Made by a program: the position numbers and the translations under genes. Below, piece by piece: positions 24,501 through 36,426 of a stretch of DNA of 64,000 nucleotides (the first letter of the stretch is position 1; every line of letters starts with the position of its first letter). Source of the DNA: Bretschneidera sinensis (taxonomy: Eukaryota > Streptophyta > Magnoliopsida > Brassicales > Akaniaceae); the NCBI GenBank assembly GCA_023935145.1, contig CM043698.1:63251001-63315000 (forward strand), read 5' to 3'. The notes below the pieces were generated by a model. It was not told the origin of the DNA and made no database searches. It was given only the letters and a program-made list of their open reading frames with translations.

Positions 24501-24568
24501 TGTTCCATAAGAGGACAAAGTACATGGATGTTCGGTATTATTTCATTCGAGAAAATGTTATGGAATGA
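21548..24568 (+). pseudogene. copia pol: protease, integrase, RT, RNase H (degenerate)
   Basis: Domains in order: protease (WTLDTECTYHM, with Glu where the active site usually has Gly); integrase zinc region (HTRLGHMSEKGL..CECCILGKQH) and DDE core (HSDLWGS, RTDNGLEF, GVAERMNRT); reverse transcriptase (VDCRWIYKIKEG, KQIDVKTAFLYGEL, and ILIYVDNILLVG with YVDN instead of YVDD); RNase H (YADSDYRAD, LSTTEAKYIA, VVYSDSQSVLHL). In-frame stops include 22118, 22742, 23111, 23171 and 23441. One frameshifted part is 23790-24340. Many stops look like CAG/CAA to TAG/TAA or TGG to TGA changes, as expected from decay of methylated cytosines. Confidence 0.88.
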
Positions 24569-24766
24569 TGCATTCATGTGGACAAGGTAGCCACGGAGGA
24601 AAATTCTCCATATTTAGGCATCAAGGTTCTACCTCTAAGTAAGTTCAATCATTATCTTGGACTACTTAGGATTGGAGTCGGTTGATATGATGACTCAAGA
24701 TGAGTTTGGATCCTGAGTTCTCTGCACAATGGGTTCGGGTTTAAATGCTTAGACAATGGTATAGAT

Positions 24767-25597
24767 TGTTGGTGTTTGTCTAAGGTTTAAACAAATAAAT
24801 ATCAGCATCAAGTGCACACTAGTGTGCACCGCGGCCTGGCTCTTCCAAGGTGCGGCACCTAGCAAGGGAGAAGATTTGGAGGAGGTTTGCACTGCGGCTC
24901 AGCCTCCCCCAGGCTGCGGCGCCCAGAATGGATGCAACATGGTTAAGTTTTAGCGCACTCCAGGCCGTGGCCTGAAGGCACATTGATGCCTTTTGGTTCA
25001 GTCTTTTGTTAAGTGCTTGAGGCATGCTCAAAACGCACATAATCACTTAGAATTGATTGAGGGTTAAGGTTGATTGGTCCTCAAGATTTAAGGGTAGATA
25101 TTGATCCTCAAGATGGGTCAAGAAGATGATGCACTATATAAAGGGTCACATAGCTTCAAAGAGATATAACTTGTGATTGAAAGTGAGATCAATTGTAAGA
25201 GTGCAAAGACACAAAACAAGAGAGACTCATTGTAAAGGCTGGTTGTTTAGAAAGAGAGAGAAGAATAGAAAGGGGATTTAAGGGCTTGTAAGGGGAATTT
25301 TCTTGGGAAAATTCCAGGGTTAGTTCTTATCACTTTCTTTTACTTCTTCTTCTTTAGTTTTTTAAGAACTTAAGTTTCTTGGAGAGGGTTGCTGTATTTG
25401 TAAAGAACCATTGATTTAGTGCAGAGAGTTCAGAGGAACTCACGGGGATGTAAGCTATTGCCGAACCTCGATAACAATTGTTGTGTCATTTCTTTTCTTT
25501 GATTTCTGTTTTTGTTTCCGATTCATTTTTACAAATCATTCTAGATTTGAGTGTTTGGAAGATCACCACTTGGGCATCTCCAAGGTGATTTCCAACA
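24767..25597 (+). repeat. 3' LTR (831 bp) of the copia element
   Basis: Collinear with the 5' LTR, starting TGTTGGTGTTTG and ending GATTTCCAACA, with scattered substitutions and one 22-nt deletion. The amount of difference indicates an old insertion. Confidence 0.9.
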
Positions 25598-25706
25598 TAG
25601 TAATTGTGTACGGTAATTTTTCCTTTTGGATTAACTTTGCATATTTTTCATAAAGTGAACACTCATTTTAATTTACAAATCAAATTGAATATTTATTCAA
25701 TTGGTG

Positions 25707-26260
25707 CAGGCACACCCCGAAGCACTTTCTATAAGAGAATAATCAATATTGACAATTGGGATGACATTTGCATTCTTTTTGCTCAAGATCGTGCTACTGG
25801 AGTGAGTTCTAAAATTGGCTTGGAGACTGAAATGGAGTAAACAATTAATGAGAAGTCCACAAATTTGGGAGAGGGTGATGCACATGATGACATGATGGAT
25901 TAAGGTTTAGAAAAGGATGTTGTTAATACATCTGAAGCGCATCACCAATTTAGGAGATCAGTGGGATCATTTGGCTTACAATAAAAAAAAAAAAAAAAAA
26001 AAAAAACGCCATACAAATATAGTTCCAATAGTATTAGCGTGTAGGTAGATTCTCTTGATAGATACTTGAACTTGGAATCTTCTAAGGTAACCACACAAAT
26101 GGCTTTGGATGAGGTGTCAAAAGTTCCAGATTTGAGCTGAGAACAGTTGATTTACTAATGAATGATAAGAGAAAATTTGAGACATCTTTTAGACTTCCAT
26201 GTACCTTAAAAAAGAGTTGGCTTTTCATGCATTTGAACCACGCTTATTTAGGATAGTGGA
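25707..26260 (+). pseudogene. Myb/SANT-like (L10-interacting type) protein fragment
   Basis: A possible splice acceptor (GGTGCAG at 25704-25710) is followed by conceptual AHPEALSIRE. After a frameshift come INIDNWDDICILFAQDRATG, then a stop, and further down MALDEVSKVPDLS and MNDKRKFETSFRLP. The HPEA...DRATG pattern is typical of the plant Myb/SANT-like domain family abundant in dicots and often linked to Harbinger transposons. Stops, frameshifts and a 24-A run (25983-26006) show it is dead. Its upstream exon is not found. The copia element begins or ends only ~110 bp upstream and may have landed in its intron. Family assignment is from a few short motifs. Confidence 0.5.
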
Positions 26261-26705
26261 TAGTGATTCGTTGCTCTTAATTCAGGTACTCAACTTCAAA
26301 GATAATTGTTATGCTTCTTTTGGTTCATTGGTAGAGGATATTCTGCAAATTAAGGTTGTCTGAATTCTTTTGGTTTTGTAGTTGCTGATATTTTACTGTT
26401 GTTGCTTTAGTGTCAGTTTTCTTATATAGTTCTATAATTTCACCTTTAATCATGTGGATAGAAACTCTTTTTACAACTGCTGCTTTAGTAGCATTGAATC
26501 TTTTGTTAGAATGAGTCCTTATTATCTAGTTAAATCTGTTGTGGAGCTTGTACTTCTATTCTCATCAGTTTTGATAATGAGTTTTTATGGTAACATGAAA
26601 TGTCTTTATGAAGTTATTTGTGGTCATGGATTCATAACCAGAAATCATATCCAATTTTATACTTCTTGTTAATGATTTTGAGTTTTTTTTTTTCTTTCTT
26701 GATTG

Positions 26706-27385
26706 TGTTAGATAGCTGGGTCAAGTTGTGGTAGTGTGCAATCTTGAACGATTCGAGACCTGTAAATCACATGAATTATAAACAGAAAGAAAAGAAGACA
26801 AGATTTACCCAAATTCACCACAGAATAGGACTACGTCATACTAGAAGTTTTTTGTTATCAACCTCACAAATATCTCGTTACAATGTATGCTTAGTATATA
26901 AAGAGTATTTATAAGCAACTTAAGAAGTCCTAATTAGGGTCTAATTAGGATTTCTGCCTTGCTGCAGAATTACGGCTATTCATGGATCCAAGCACAAAGC
27001 ACCAAGCAAAAAACTAGACCCAACTTATGTACAAGGCTTGAAAGTTTCAGAGGCACTACCCCCTAACCCTCGCCCGTTCTCCGGGGAGCGAGACCCCCGA
27101 CGGCTCACCGAGGAGCAGGACTCTTATGGTTGTCTGCGGTTCTACAAATCTGGTCCCGTGAAATATGTACCAACTATTGTTATTCATGGACCCAAGCCCA
27201 AACCGCCAAGCAAAAAACTAGACCCAACTTATGTACAAGGTTTTAAAGTTTCGGAGGCACTGCCCCCTAACCTCCGCCCGCTCTCGGGGGAACGAGACCC
27301 ATGCCGGCTCACTGAGGAGCGAGACTCCTGTGATCGTCTGCAGTTCTACAAATCTAGTCCCGTAAAGTATGTACCAACTCTAACA
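26706..27385 (-). mobile_element. Probable solo LTR (680 bp) with internal tandem repeat
   Basis: The ends TGTTAGA (26706) and TCTAACA (27379-27385) form a 7-bp inverted pair. On the minus strand the order fits an LTR: repeats first, then a TATA-like TTATAAATACTC, then TACATTGTAACGAG. No matching TSD was found (flanks GATTG and AATCT), so the element or its ends may have changed. It holds the 204-bp repeat described separately. Confidence 0.5.
26974..27381. repeat. 204-bp tandem repeat, two copies, GC-rich
   Basis: The word AAGCAAAAAACTAGAC at 27004 recurs at 27208, an offset of 204. Units 26974-27177 and 27178-27381 are about 90% alike by eye. The unit is 68 codons long and stays open in one plus-strand frame across both copies (CCTAACC..CGCCCG, GAGCGAGAC). 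It lies in the presumed U3 of the solo LTR and is more likely an enhancer-type repeat than coding. Confidence 0.8.
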
Positions 27386-30235
27386 AATCTGAGAGGACTT
27401 ATGATCTCAGGATAAAATTTTGATTATAATTTAGTTGTTAACAAAAAGAAAATTGTGTTTTAAGCTATTCAGATTATAAAGATTAAAGTAGGGAAAAAGA
27501 AAAATCAAATTCTGAATGCAAACCAAAGTTTTTACATGTATCAGAAGCCTTTTTCTTTTAAACAGTTTTTTTATAGAAAAATTAAGATTTTAGTTAATTC
27601 CAAATAAATTTTAAAGTTTATCAACATAAATTTAAATTGAAAATCTATAAAATTTTAATTTCATAAAATTAAAATTTCAATTTCATGCTTAATAAACACA
27701 CCATTACGGTTATTGAATTCAATTCAAGTTACTCGAAAATCATAGGAAAAAATTTTATTTGGATTTACTGTAAAATAAGATTTTTATAGCGAGTAAAAAT
27801 TTAATTGATAAATTTTTAAAATTTTATTAAAAATGTTAATTGAAATTGAAAACCTCTCGAACAGTATAGTATAGCCAGACTGGCAAGATAGAGGAATCGC
27901 ACAGAAACCGTAAGTACAAAGGACGAAGCTAGGGGATCTAACTTTAGGTCTAGTCTCCAAAGAAAGTGTCGCTAAAGACCGAATTGTGAAACAAGCTGTC
28001 AGTCTGACTCAACTTGGAATGGACTATACCACACACTCAGTTGAAACATACAACTTGTTCAAATAGAAACATACTACCATATCACATCAACTTGTTTGAA
28101 TATTAGTAATTAATTAATTACTATAATATTATTAAAAATATTTATATAATAATAATTATACTAATAATAATAACGATAATTATAATAATACGTAAATAGT
28201 AATAATTATAATAATGATTATTATTATAATATTAATATTAATAATTATTATTATTATCATAATGATAATAGTAATTATAATAATTATAATTTTATTAATA
28301 ATAATAATTGTTATTATTATGATGATTATCATTCTTACAATTATAAATTTTAAAATATTATTATGGTAATTATAATAATAATTATTATAATTATGATGAT
28401 AAACATAATAATTTAATAATTATTATTTATCATTATTATAGTAATTATAATAATAAAAATTTAATTATTATAATATAATAATTATTATTAAATTTTAGAG
28501 TTTGTGAAGAAATTAAATATTGTTAAAAATGATGAATATAGTGTTAATGTATTCTAGTAGTTAGAATTCTTATCACACTTTAGTCTCAGTTTAGCGATTT
28601 TACGAACCAAACATATGATTAAGGTTTTATCTCTTTAATCCTCATTTATCCTATTTCATGTTAATCATAATCACATCCCACTATAATTATGTCCGTGAAT
28701 CAAACAGAACTTAATAGTAAACGAACCATCAAAACAAACCCTGAAAATAAATTATTGAAAAACGAATTAGTAAAATTCTGAAATGTACTAAAATTAAACT
28801 AATAATATTTTAATTTTATCGTTAAAAATTAACTAAAATAAATAAAAGTGGGTGAAGTAACGGAAAATAATTAATATATATGATTTTTTTGGTGGCCTAT
28901 TTTTATGATTCGTATAACAATGCACCTAGATGACCAATACTATTCATACGCTCTCTTTAAGCAGTTATTTTAGACACTTTGAAAACTTGATTACTACTTA
29001 AATTTTCAATTACTACTTAAATTTTCAAAAATTACAACTAAATTTCCAGAATGTTAAAATAGATGTCAAGTGTGAGTGTTTAACGGTCATTACTCGGCTA
29101 CCTAAAATTTGTAAATTTTCTTTCATCAACTCCCTTTCTTTAATACACTAATAGTAGCTGGCTACCACAAACAAACAAACACAAAAACCAAATTATACTG
29201 AATTATTGCTCTTGTAGACAATTTTGTCCTGCTATATCTACAACAGATTTTGACCACCCATGCATCTACTATGTATTTGTTCTATTAATTGTTTGGAAGC
29301 TTCATTGGTAATTTGTATATTTTATCAATTTTATTTTTAATAAAACCACTGTAACGAGTAGAAAATAACACTTACTTTCAGGTGTTTGCATGAATGATCG
29401 AAATTTATGCTATGAATAATTTTACCGTAGACGATTACATGTGATGAAAGATTTTAATAATAGACAAGGGTCAAAGTTTTCCCTGATAATTAAAAGATTT
29501 TTAGATCAATGTATTATTATATGAATGTTACGTTAATTCTATTGATTATATAATATTTATCCAATAATGTATTGATTCAAAATACAATAATATTCATTCA
29601 ATAATATATTGATTCAATAATTTTCATTAATTATTGGGGAAAATCCTTACCGTAGGGATAGTATGATAACAGTATTACCCTTTAGTTCTTGTTCCCTTCT
29701 TGGTTTTTTAATAATTGGTGAAGTGTTGGATTCAATTTAACACTAAATTCGATTATGTTTGCTATCTACTTGCTACTTGCTAGTAGTTGCTCTAGATATA
29801 TATCATACGTCGGCTGTTGCACTGCACTGCTGTAATTCTGGTTTTACTCTTTCAATTTTTTTAATCAATTAGTTCCCTTGAAAAAGTCTTTTGTCAATTA
29901 GTTTTTGAACACCCCAAAAAAAAATTCCCCCGGACTGAAAAAACCTGGATAACTCCCTCCCCCCAACATATCACAAGAACTAAAAAAGAACTGGTAGTTG
30001 TAAAATGACCCACAACCCCAATCCTTGTACAAAAACCACATCAACACCAAAACCACCCACCTAGAGAAGAGACTTCTTTGGTTGTACTGATAGTACAAAG
30101 TATTACTATAGAATAGCAGTAGAAGACGAAAGAAAGAAGATTTTGGAGAGACCTAAATTAAAGAAGCTATAGGAAAAATGACTGGTGTAGATTGGCCTTA
30201 ATTTGTGCAAAAAGTAAAGATTATTGATTATCATA
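27386..30235. other. Intergenic, AT-rich, with triplet-rich tract
   Basis: No gene supported. About 27860-28070 has a more balanced composition than its surroundings (GACTGGCAAGATAGAGGAAT...) and may be a transposon remnant. 28100-28500 is an ATT/AAT triplet tract. 29100-30235 leads up to the SRS gene and shows no obvious TATA box. Confidence 0.4.
28100..28500. repeat. Degenerate ATT/AAT microsatellite
   Basis: About 400 bp made almost only of TAATAATAATTATTATTAT-type words on both strands, with occasional G or C. Self-complementary throughout. Confidence 0.7.
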
Positions 30236-31334
30236 ATGATGATGATGTTGGTGATGATGATGATGAGACAAGGAGGAATAGGAGGAGGAAGCACAAAATG
30301 TCAAGAGTGTGGAAACCAAGCCAAGAGAGACTGTGTGTACATGAGATGCAGGACTTGCTGCAAGAACAAAGGGTTTCAGTGTCAAACTCACATAAAGAGC
30401 ACTTGGGTTCCAGCTTATAGGAAGCGCCAGACCCAGACCCATCATCATGATCAACAACATGACCTTGTTGGCCTTCCTGTTCAACAACAGCACCACCCTC
30501 AGCTTCACGGACTACAACACGTTAACCCTAAAAGACGTAGAGAGATTTCCAGTTCTTCAGGTAACAGTACTGCTACTTAACCGCACACATCATGTACTTA
30601 TAGATCTCTTTAGATATGTGTATAGTAGAGAGATAGTGAAATATAATTAACTTAAAAAAATAAAAATAAAAACCATATAATTAATTTGCTTATTGTGGTG
30701 AAATTGTGATAGTGATAGTCATATTGTAATTAATGACCCACTAGCCCTAGCTAGTAGCTTCCTTTTTTACTATATATTCCCTTATTAAGAGTGTAGATTA
30801 CTAAAATTTGACAAGAACAAGTGAACAAAGAGAGACAGATTAACCTTTAATTCCTTTATATTCTTTATTTTGTCATCTTTATTGTTTGATTAAGTTAAGT
30901 AGCGAATTTGGTGTACTTAATTTAACACTTGTTTTTGAATGATGTTGGGATACTCTTTAGGGTTAGAAGAGAGGAATAATTTCCCTGCAGAAGTGAGTTC
31001 TCCGGCTGTGTTTCACTGCGTTCGAGTGAGTTGCATTGATGATGCAGTTGATCAATATGCATATCAAACGACTGTAAGTATTGAAGGGCATATGTTTAAG
31101 GGTATTCTCTATGATCAAGGCCCTGAAAGTCAATATCACGCCATTGGCGAAAACTCCTCCCAGCAGCCTAATCAAAGCAATGTTGGTGCCCTAGCTGCTC
31201 CTGTTAATGCCAATACTACTACTAGAGCTTCAAGTTCAGCTGCTGCTGTAGAAGTTCTTCTTCCTTCTCCATGTCCATTTCTCTTCAATGCTTTCAAGCC
31301 CGGTATGCAATTTCCCCCCAATCCAAAATCTTAA
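30236..31334 (+). CDS. SHI-related sequence (SRS) family zinc-finger transcription factor
   Basis: Exons are 30236-30560 and 30961-31334, with a 400-bp GT-AG intron; the spliced frame gives 232 aa. SRS proteins (SHI, STY1, LRP1) are plant nuclear regulators that activate auxin biosynthesis genes in organ development. The RING-like zinc finger spans residues 22-49 (C22, C25, C33, C38, C41, C42, C49; core [20 protein letters not shown]), followed by WVPAYRKR. The second conserved block spans 116-162 ([17 protein letters not shown] and [16 protein letters not shown]). The splice restores the family phrase [16 protein letters not shown], which fixes the junction. The start is the first ATG of a Met-rich run ([10 protein letters not shown]); a later Met is possible. 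The protein is short for the family and most like SRS3-type members (inference). No defect is seen. Confidence 0.9.
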
Positions 31335-34300
31335 AAATGTTTAGGATGCGTTTAGTTATAGAAAAATTTTCAATTTTCTAGAAAACGTTTCCAGAAAAAA
31401 AAAAAGCCTTCCAAGTGCAAATTTTTCTTTAAAACTGGAAGATTTTTTTACAATTGAACGCACTCTTTGAAAAGAAAGAGAAATCAAGAAAGGGTATAAC
31501 TTTTAATCTATCCCCTCTTGGTTTTGACATGGACTATTGATCTTTAGCATTGTTGGTGATGGTGTTCTACATACAGTTGATAATACATGGAAGTCGAAAG
31601 AAATAAAAATGGAGGAGAAGAGATCAGCTTATTAATTGTTTTTATATTTTGTTTTCAAATTTCAAGGCTTCAATTATATGATCTTGTCTTGTGATTTATA
31701 TTCTAATGTGCAAGGTATGCTAAAAATGGGTTTGTCTTGTTCTTTACTTCTTTAATGTTAATTCTCTTCTAAGTTCAGGTTAATTAATATATAATATTAT
31801 GCTAATTACTACTTGTTTATGAACTTCGAAATCACTTTTTTTTCCTCTTTTTCCGTTTCTCTGCTGGTCTTGAACCGGCCGATATTACATGTTTGGACAA
31901 ATTTACAAAGATTACAAGATTATTTTTTGGTGCATAAAAAGGCTAAAACTCTGAAAAAATATCATATATATTGCATCATGATATGCATGATTTCTTGTTT
32001 CTTGCATAGAATTATATAAAATAATTTCTTGTCCAAGCATATGTGCATTCAACTTTATGAGATCTTTTCTCTGTTAAAAGCTATAGAATTACATAGATTT
32101 GATTAATTAATTAGTGCAGCTTATATATCAAATAATCATACTTTAATCAAGGCTAAGGAGTTAAGGGGAATCACCCTATAGCTATAAAGCATAAATTAAG
32201 CTCTCTCAAGTTGAATAATTTATAGTTTAGACATAAAAAGACTTGGTGGGCATCTTGAGATTTTTTTTCCCTCATAAAATGGGCTTTAATTGGAAAGCAC
32301 TAATTAAATAGACTTCCCATGCCTAATTTTTTAGGGTAAAGAGACAATCACACTAACTATTGGAAAAGATTGACACCTTCAATATGAATAGATCCTTTGT
32401 ACTTGAAAGAGAAAACTAGGTACAAAATGTCGATGTGCCATGGTTTCTTTCTATTCAGTAGAGATGCATGCATCTAGAATTAAGCTTCCTAATTAAGAAA
32501 TCCATATAAAGTGGATTCTCTAACTCAGACTTTGAGCTTCTAGATGACTTTCCTAATATAGTCATATAAAATTCTTTTTTTCTTAATATCTTATATATTG
32601 AGAGCCTTTAATCATATTAAAGTTGTTAAAGATAGTGTTTTGGAATTGAAAACTTATGCGATGTTGGATTCTGGAAACAAAATGATTCTCTTCGGTTATT
32701 AAAAGAAATGCTTTGTTTGTTCATGCGTAAAGTTTTGTTTTGGAGAGCTGCTCTTATCAGTTAATGATGCATTTCAACCATCAATGCAAGACACACAATA
32801 CTCACGCATGCACATGTTTCGCGTGGATAACATATGTGGTACGTCAATCATGATTGACATTAGCATTCTTCTTTGGGTTGGGTATATATATTTGTCACTG
32901 AAATGTGCTAGCTATTGTGTTCCAACAAGAATGCTTGAGCAATCTAGCCAGGGCTACAAACACCAATTTAGCTTGATGATAAAAGATTAAGCAAAGTATA
33001 TGTTTAATTAATTGGCATACTCTAATAGAAAATTTACAATTAAGTACAACAGAAACTATCTTATGCTATTGATGAAAATGTATTGCTAGAAATCACATAA
33101 AAAATTGCTTGAAAATAGTTAGTAGATTATAACATTAAAGAGAAGAAAGTTTCAAGGGTAGGAAAGAAACATGCAGTTTTTGTGAATGTGTTTTAACAAT
33201 CTTATAAATCTCTTGTCTACAACTATGAATGATTACCGAAATTGTAAATATCTAGAACATAGGAGCTGAGGGAGTAGTAGTAGTATATCTATATATGAGT
33301 GTGTTTAACTGTTTCAATAGGTTATCATCTTGTTATATATGCCATATAATCCAGTATTAGTTATATTATTTAACATCAGAGGATAATTTGACAAATGGGT
33401 GCATTCAGATTTGAAAATTTTCAGTTTTCTAAACCAAATGCAAAGTATTTTTTTGGAAAGTTTTTCCTTAATGGAACATATTATTAATAAATATCTCTTG
33501 AAAAAGTTATCTACATATATATGTATATATTCTGTTGATGACCTCTAGCTATCATGATGAATCTATGCTTCTTAATTGCCCAATTTTGTAATATATATAT
33601 TGAAAAGTTAAGGATTGTGGCATAAGGCATCATTTACAGGTAACAGTTTGAAAATTCAGTATTTCTTACCTTCTTTTCTTTTTTTCTAAGACATACAAAG
33701 CAGTAGATGGCCTCTCACTTTTGTTTTACCTCTTTTTCAAAATATGGTTGATCTTGCTTATTCAATTAGTTGGTGATATTTTGAGGTAGCTGATTGCTTT
33801 TATTCATTTTTTCGCTATTTCTTACATTTAAAACAAATGAATTCTATAGTTTTTATGAAATTCATTTTGAATTCTATAGTTATTATATTTAGGGAAAAAA
33901 AAACTCTGGAATTTATTTCGAAATGAATTCACTGTGAAATTGAGTTAGTTTGTGGTAAATTCTATCAAAATTGATAGAATTTGTAAGTGAATTCTACAAA
34001 ATAAAAAGTAAAAAGTTATGTTGACCAAAATTGAGAATGTAAAAATGTGAGCTTAATTTGGTACTTGATTTTCAGTTTAAGCTTTACTCAACTTTTGGAA
34101 GTGAGAACAAGCTGTGGAAAAAGTTAGTTCTTGTGGTTCTGTCTATATATACACAAAGCAAATTTCATTTTGAGGAAGTATTTTGTTTTATATAACAAAG
34201 TTGGTGATTATAATGTAGATTAACTAAATTTTCTCCATATACCAAACAGAAGGAGCAGATTCATTGGCAACTTAATTCCCATCAAATTAATGTTCTTATT

Positions 34301-35570
34301 GGTCTAAAAACATTTCCATTTATCTATAAATTTAATGTGAGAGTAGTTCACTACTCCACGTAGGAATGACAACGGGGCACGTTTGGACCAAGTACCCCTT
34401 CCACATCAAGTGCATATGCAAAATTTTGTTTTACCCGTACCCACCTCCATATCCGGTGGATATACATATCTTTCCTCCATTCTTATTCTCATCCCATCAC
34501 AGTATCCATCGAGTAATCCGTATTCGTTTTATTTAATATAAAAATAAAAATTATTTAGACAATAAAAAAAGGTTTGTCAGTTTATTTCACATGTCCAACA
34601 ACTGTATTACAAAAATCATAAAATAACTAAGTTAAGACAAATGAAACAATATTCTCCACTAATTAGATAAAATAATTATATATTTAATAACAAAGCTTTA
34701 ATTAAAAATATATAATAATATATGAGTATCCATCGGATCGGATGCTAGTCTCCGCACTTGTTTCCGTACTCAACAGATATTTTAATTTTTCACTTGCACT
34801 TAACCTATCGAAAAAAAAGTACTTTCAAATATTTTCTATTAAAACCGAATTTTACAGATACTCAATTGATATGATTAAAATTACTATTTCTAACTCGAAG
34901 GCATACAATAACAATCAATATAATAATGTGGAACATGAGATTGTAAAATGAGGATAGAGATCATTTATTGCAAGTACATTGGTAAATATTAGCGAACTTT
35001 ACAATATTGCTGGAAGTGCTAGTAGGCATTTACTAGTAAGCGAGAATAATGTTGATACGCATTCCCTGAATGGCTTGTAACTAGGAACCTCAATTTTGTC
35101 TACTCATATTAGTCCCAAATATGTATCACAGCATGCAAGAGTTCAACGAGAAGCAATTAATCAACATGATAAATTGGCCACAGCATTTTGGTTTATCGAT
35201 TTTTTTTACTTTTTTATTTAAAAAATTCATAATCAATTTTCTATTCGTTAATATTAAAAAAATAAATGTGATAAATAATGTTCATTTTTTGTGTTCTATT
35301 CTCATGAACGATTAAAATACATCTAATAAACTTTTGACTTACACGTGTATGCAAGAATTTCTCCCTCAAAATGGACTTTTCTGCTTTGGGTCTTTTGGGT
35401 TGGAGAAGTTTTTTGCCATTTTTTTTTCTATCTTTTCAAGCCATAATTTTGTTGAGTTTGGAAGCTCACTATTAGGCCTAATCAATCAGATAGACCCATC
35501 TCAATGTCCAAATTCAAGGCCTATTATACCGGACCCACCTCAAACAATCTCTTAACCCTTACAGCCAGTT
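31335..35570. other. Intergenic between SRS and MCM4
   Basis: Starts with the SRS 3' UTR. The rest is AT-rich. No supported gene. About 34360-34560 (GACAACGGGGCAC, TACCCGTACCCACC, GGATCGGATG further on) resembles non-autonomous hAT-type elements, but no termini were fixed. Poor matches of a GGATGCGTTTAG / GGGTGCATTCAG word near 31345 and 33398 may be MITE ends. Confidence 0.35.
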
Positions 35571-35571
35571 A

Positions 35572-35587
35572 AGCCCATAAAAGCCCA
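35572..35587 (+). promoter_or_regulatory. Two site II (TGGGCT) elements upstream of MCM4
   Basis: AGCCCA at 35572-35577 and 35582-35587 read TGGGCT on the other strand. Paired TGGGCY boxes are TCP-type elements typical of plant replication and cycling-cell genes such as PCNA. They lie about 170-185 bp before the MCM4 ATG. Function is inferred from motif and position. Confidence 0.5.
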
Positions 35588-35618
35588 CTTGAATTCTAGC
35601 GTGAAAACCATACCTATC

Positions 35619-35680
35619 TCCCGCCAAATAATTGCAGCAAACATATTTGCCCCATCTCCCTCCAAACCACCATTCCCGCC
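35619..35680 (+). promoter_or_regulatory. Two E2F-like sites upstream of MCM4
   Basis: CCGCCAAA at 35621-35628 (TTTGGCGG on the minus strand) and ATTCCCGC at 35672-35679 both fit the plant E2F consensus WTTSSCSS. They lie 75-135 bp before the ATG. MCM genes are classical E2F targets at G1/S, so S-phase control is the natural reading. Confidence 0.55.
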
Positions 35681-35681
<1 letters not shown>

Positions 35682-35723
<42 letters not shown>

Positions 35724-35751
35724 CCGTCTCTCTCTCTCTCTCTCTCTCTCC
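35682..35751. repeat. (TCTG)n(TCTA)n and (TC)n microsatellites in the MCM4 leader
   Basis: TCTG repeats pass into about seven TCTA units, then about ten TC units, stopping five bases before the ATG at 35756. Such CT tracts are common in plant 5' leaders. A further (TA)n(GT)n tract lies at 35824-35866 in intron 1. Confidence 0.85.
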
Positions 35752-35822
35752 AGCCATGGCTTCCGATTTGACTCCACCCAACTTCAATAACGGTAACTCT
35801 CTTTCTCTAAAACTCTCTCTCT

Positions 35823-35866
<44 letters not shown>

Positions 35867-36426
35867 CTCACTCTAACTTTCTCAATTTTTAAATAAAAAA
35901 AAATTCTCTCCACAGAACCTTCCTCTCCCGACGACTCCCTCTCCAGCCCAATCGGAAACACCTATTCCTCCCCAGGCTCTCGCAGCCGCCGCCGCCGCCG
36001 CCGATCCTCTACTCCCTCCGCATTCGCAACCCCTCCTCCACAATCACGCTTCGCCACGTCAGAGTCCTCCCCGACCTCAACCCCCTCCCGCGCCGCCAGC
36101 CGGTCCAGATCCCACCGCCATGCCACGCCGTCCTATTCCGACGATGCTCCTCCTTCCTCGGAGGCCGGCGACGACGTCGACGACTCTACTCCCACCTTCG
36201 TGTGGGGCACCAACATCAGCGTCCAGGACGTGAAATCCGCGATACAGATGTTTATCAAGCACTTTAGAGAAACCCGAGAAATTAGTAACGGTGATGTTTA
36301 TAGAGATGGGAAGTACATGGCAGCGATACATAGGGTACTGGAGATCGAAGGAGAGTGGATCGACGTGGATGCCCAGGATGTGTTTGATTATGACTCCGAT
36401 TTGTACACCAAAATGGTTAGGTACCC

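Larger units (their letters stand above)
19565..25597 (+). mobile_element. Ty1/copia retrotransposon, full length but inactive
   Basis: A 6,033-bp element with two LTRs (19565-20417 and 24767-25597), a Met-tRNA-type PBS at 20419-20430, and the order gag, protease, integrase, reverse transcriptase, RNase H that defines Ty1/copia. Flanks TAGTT and TAGTA give a 5-bp TSD with one change. Most of the coding region still reads in a single frame broken by ten or more nonsense codons, so a single gag-pol polyprotein is inferred. I see no clear polypurine tract before 24767. Protein resemblance is to the common TNT1/Tork-like plant group, but that lineage call is inferred. Confidence 0.93.

Noticed and set aside
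26974..27381. CRISPR-like direct repeats
   Set aside because: Only two large units with no spacers, in a plant nuclear genome.
27038..27415. 125-codon frame as a gene
   Set aside because: It lies in a tandem repeat inside a probable LTR, shows no known domain, and has no promoter or splice context.
30221..30508. 95-codon minus-strand frame over SRS exon 1
   Set aside because: Antisense shadow of the zinc-finger exon; its His-rich end comes from the ATG repeat.
35710..35961. 83-codon minus-strand frame at the MCM4 start
   Set aside because: Made of microsatellites (RERERE and THTHIYIYIY type runs).
36077..36331. 84-codon minus-strand frame in MCM4 exon 2
   Set aside because: Antisense shadow of the GC-rich Ser/Arg coding region.
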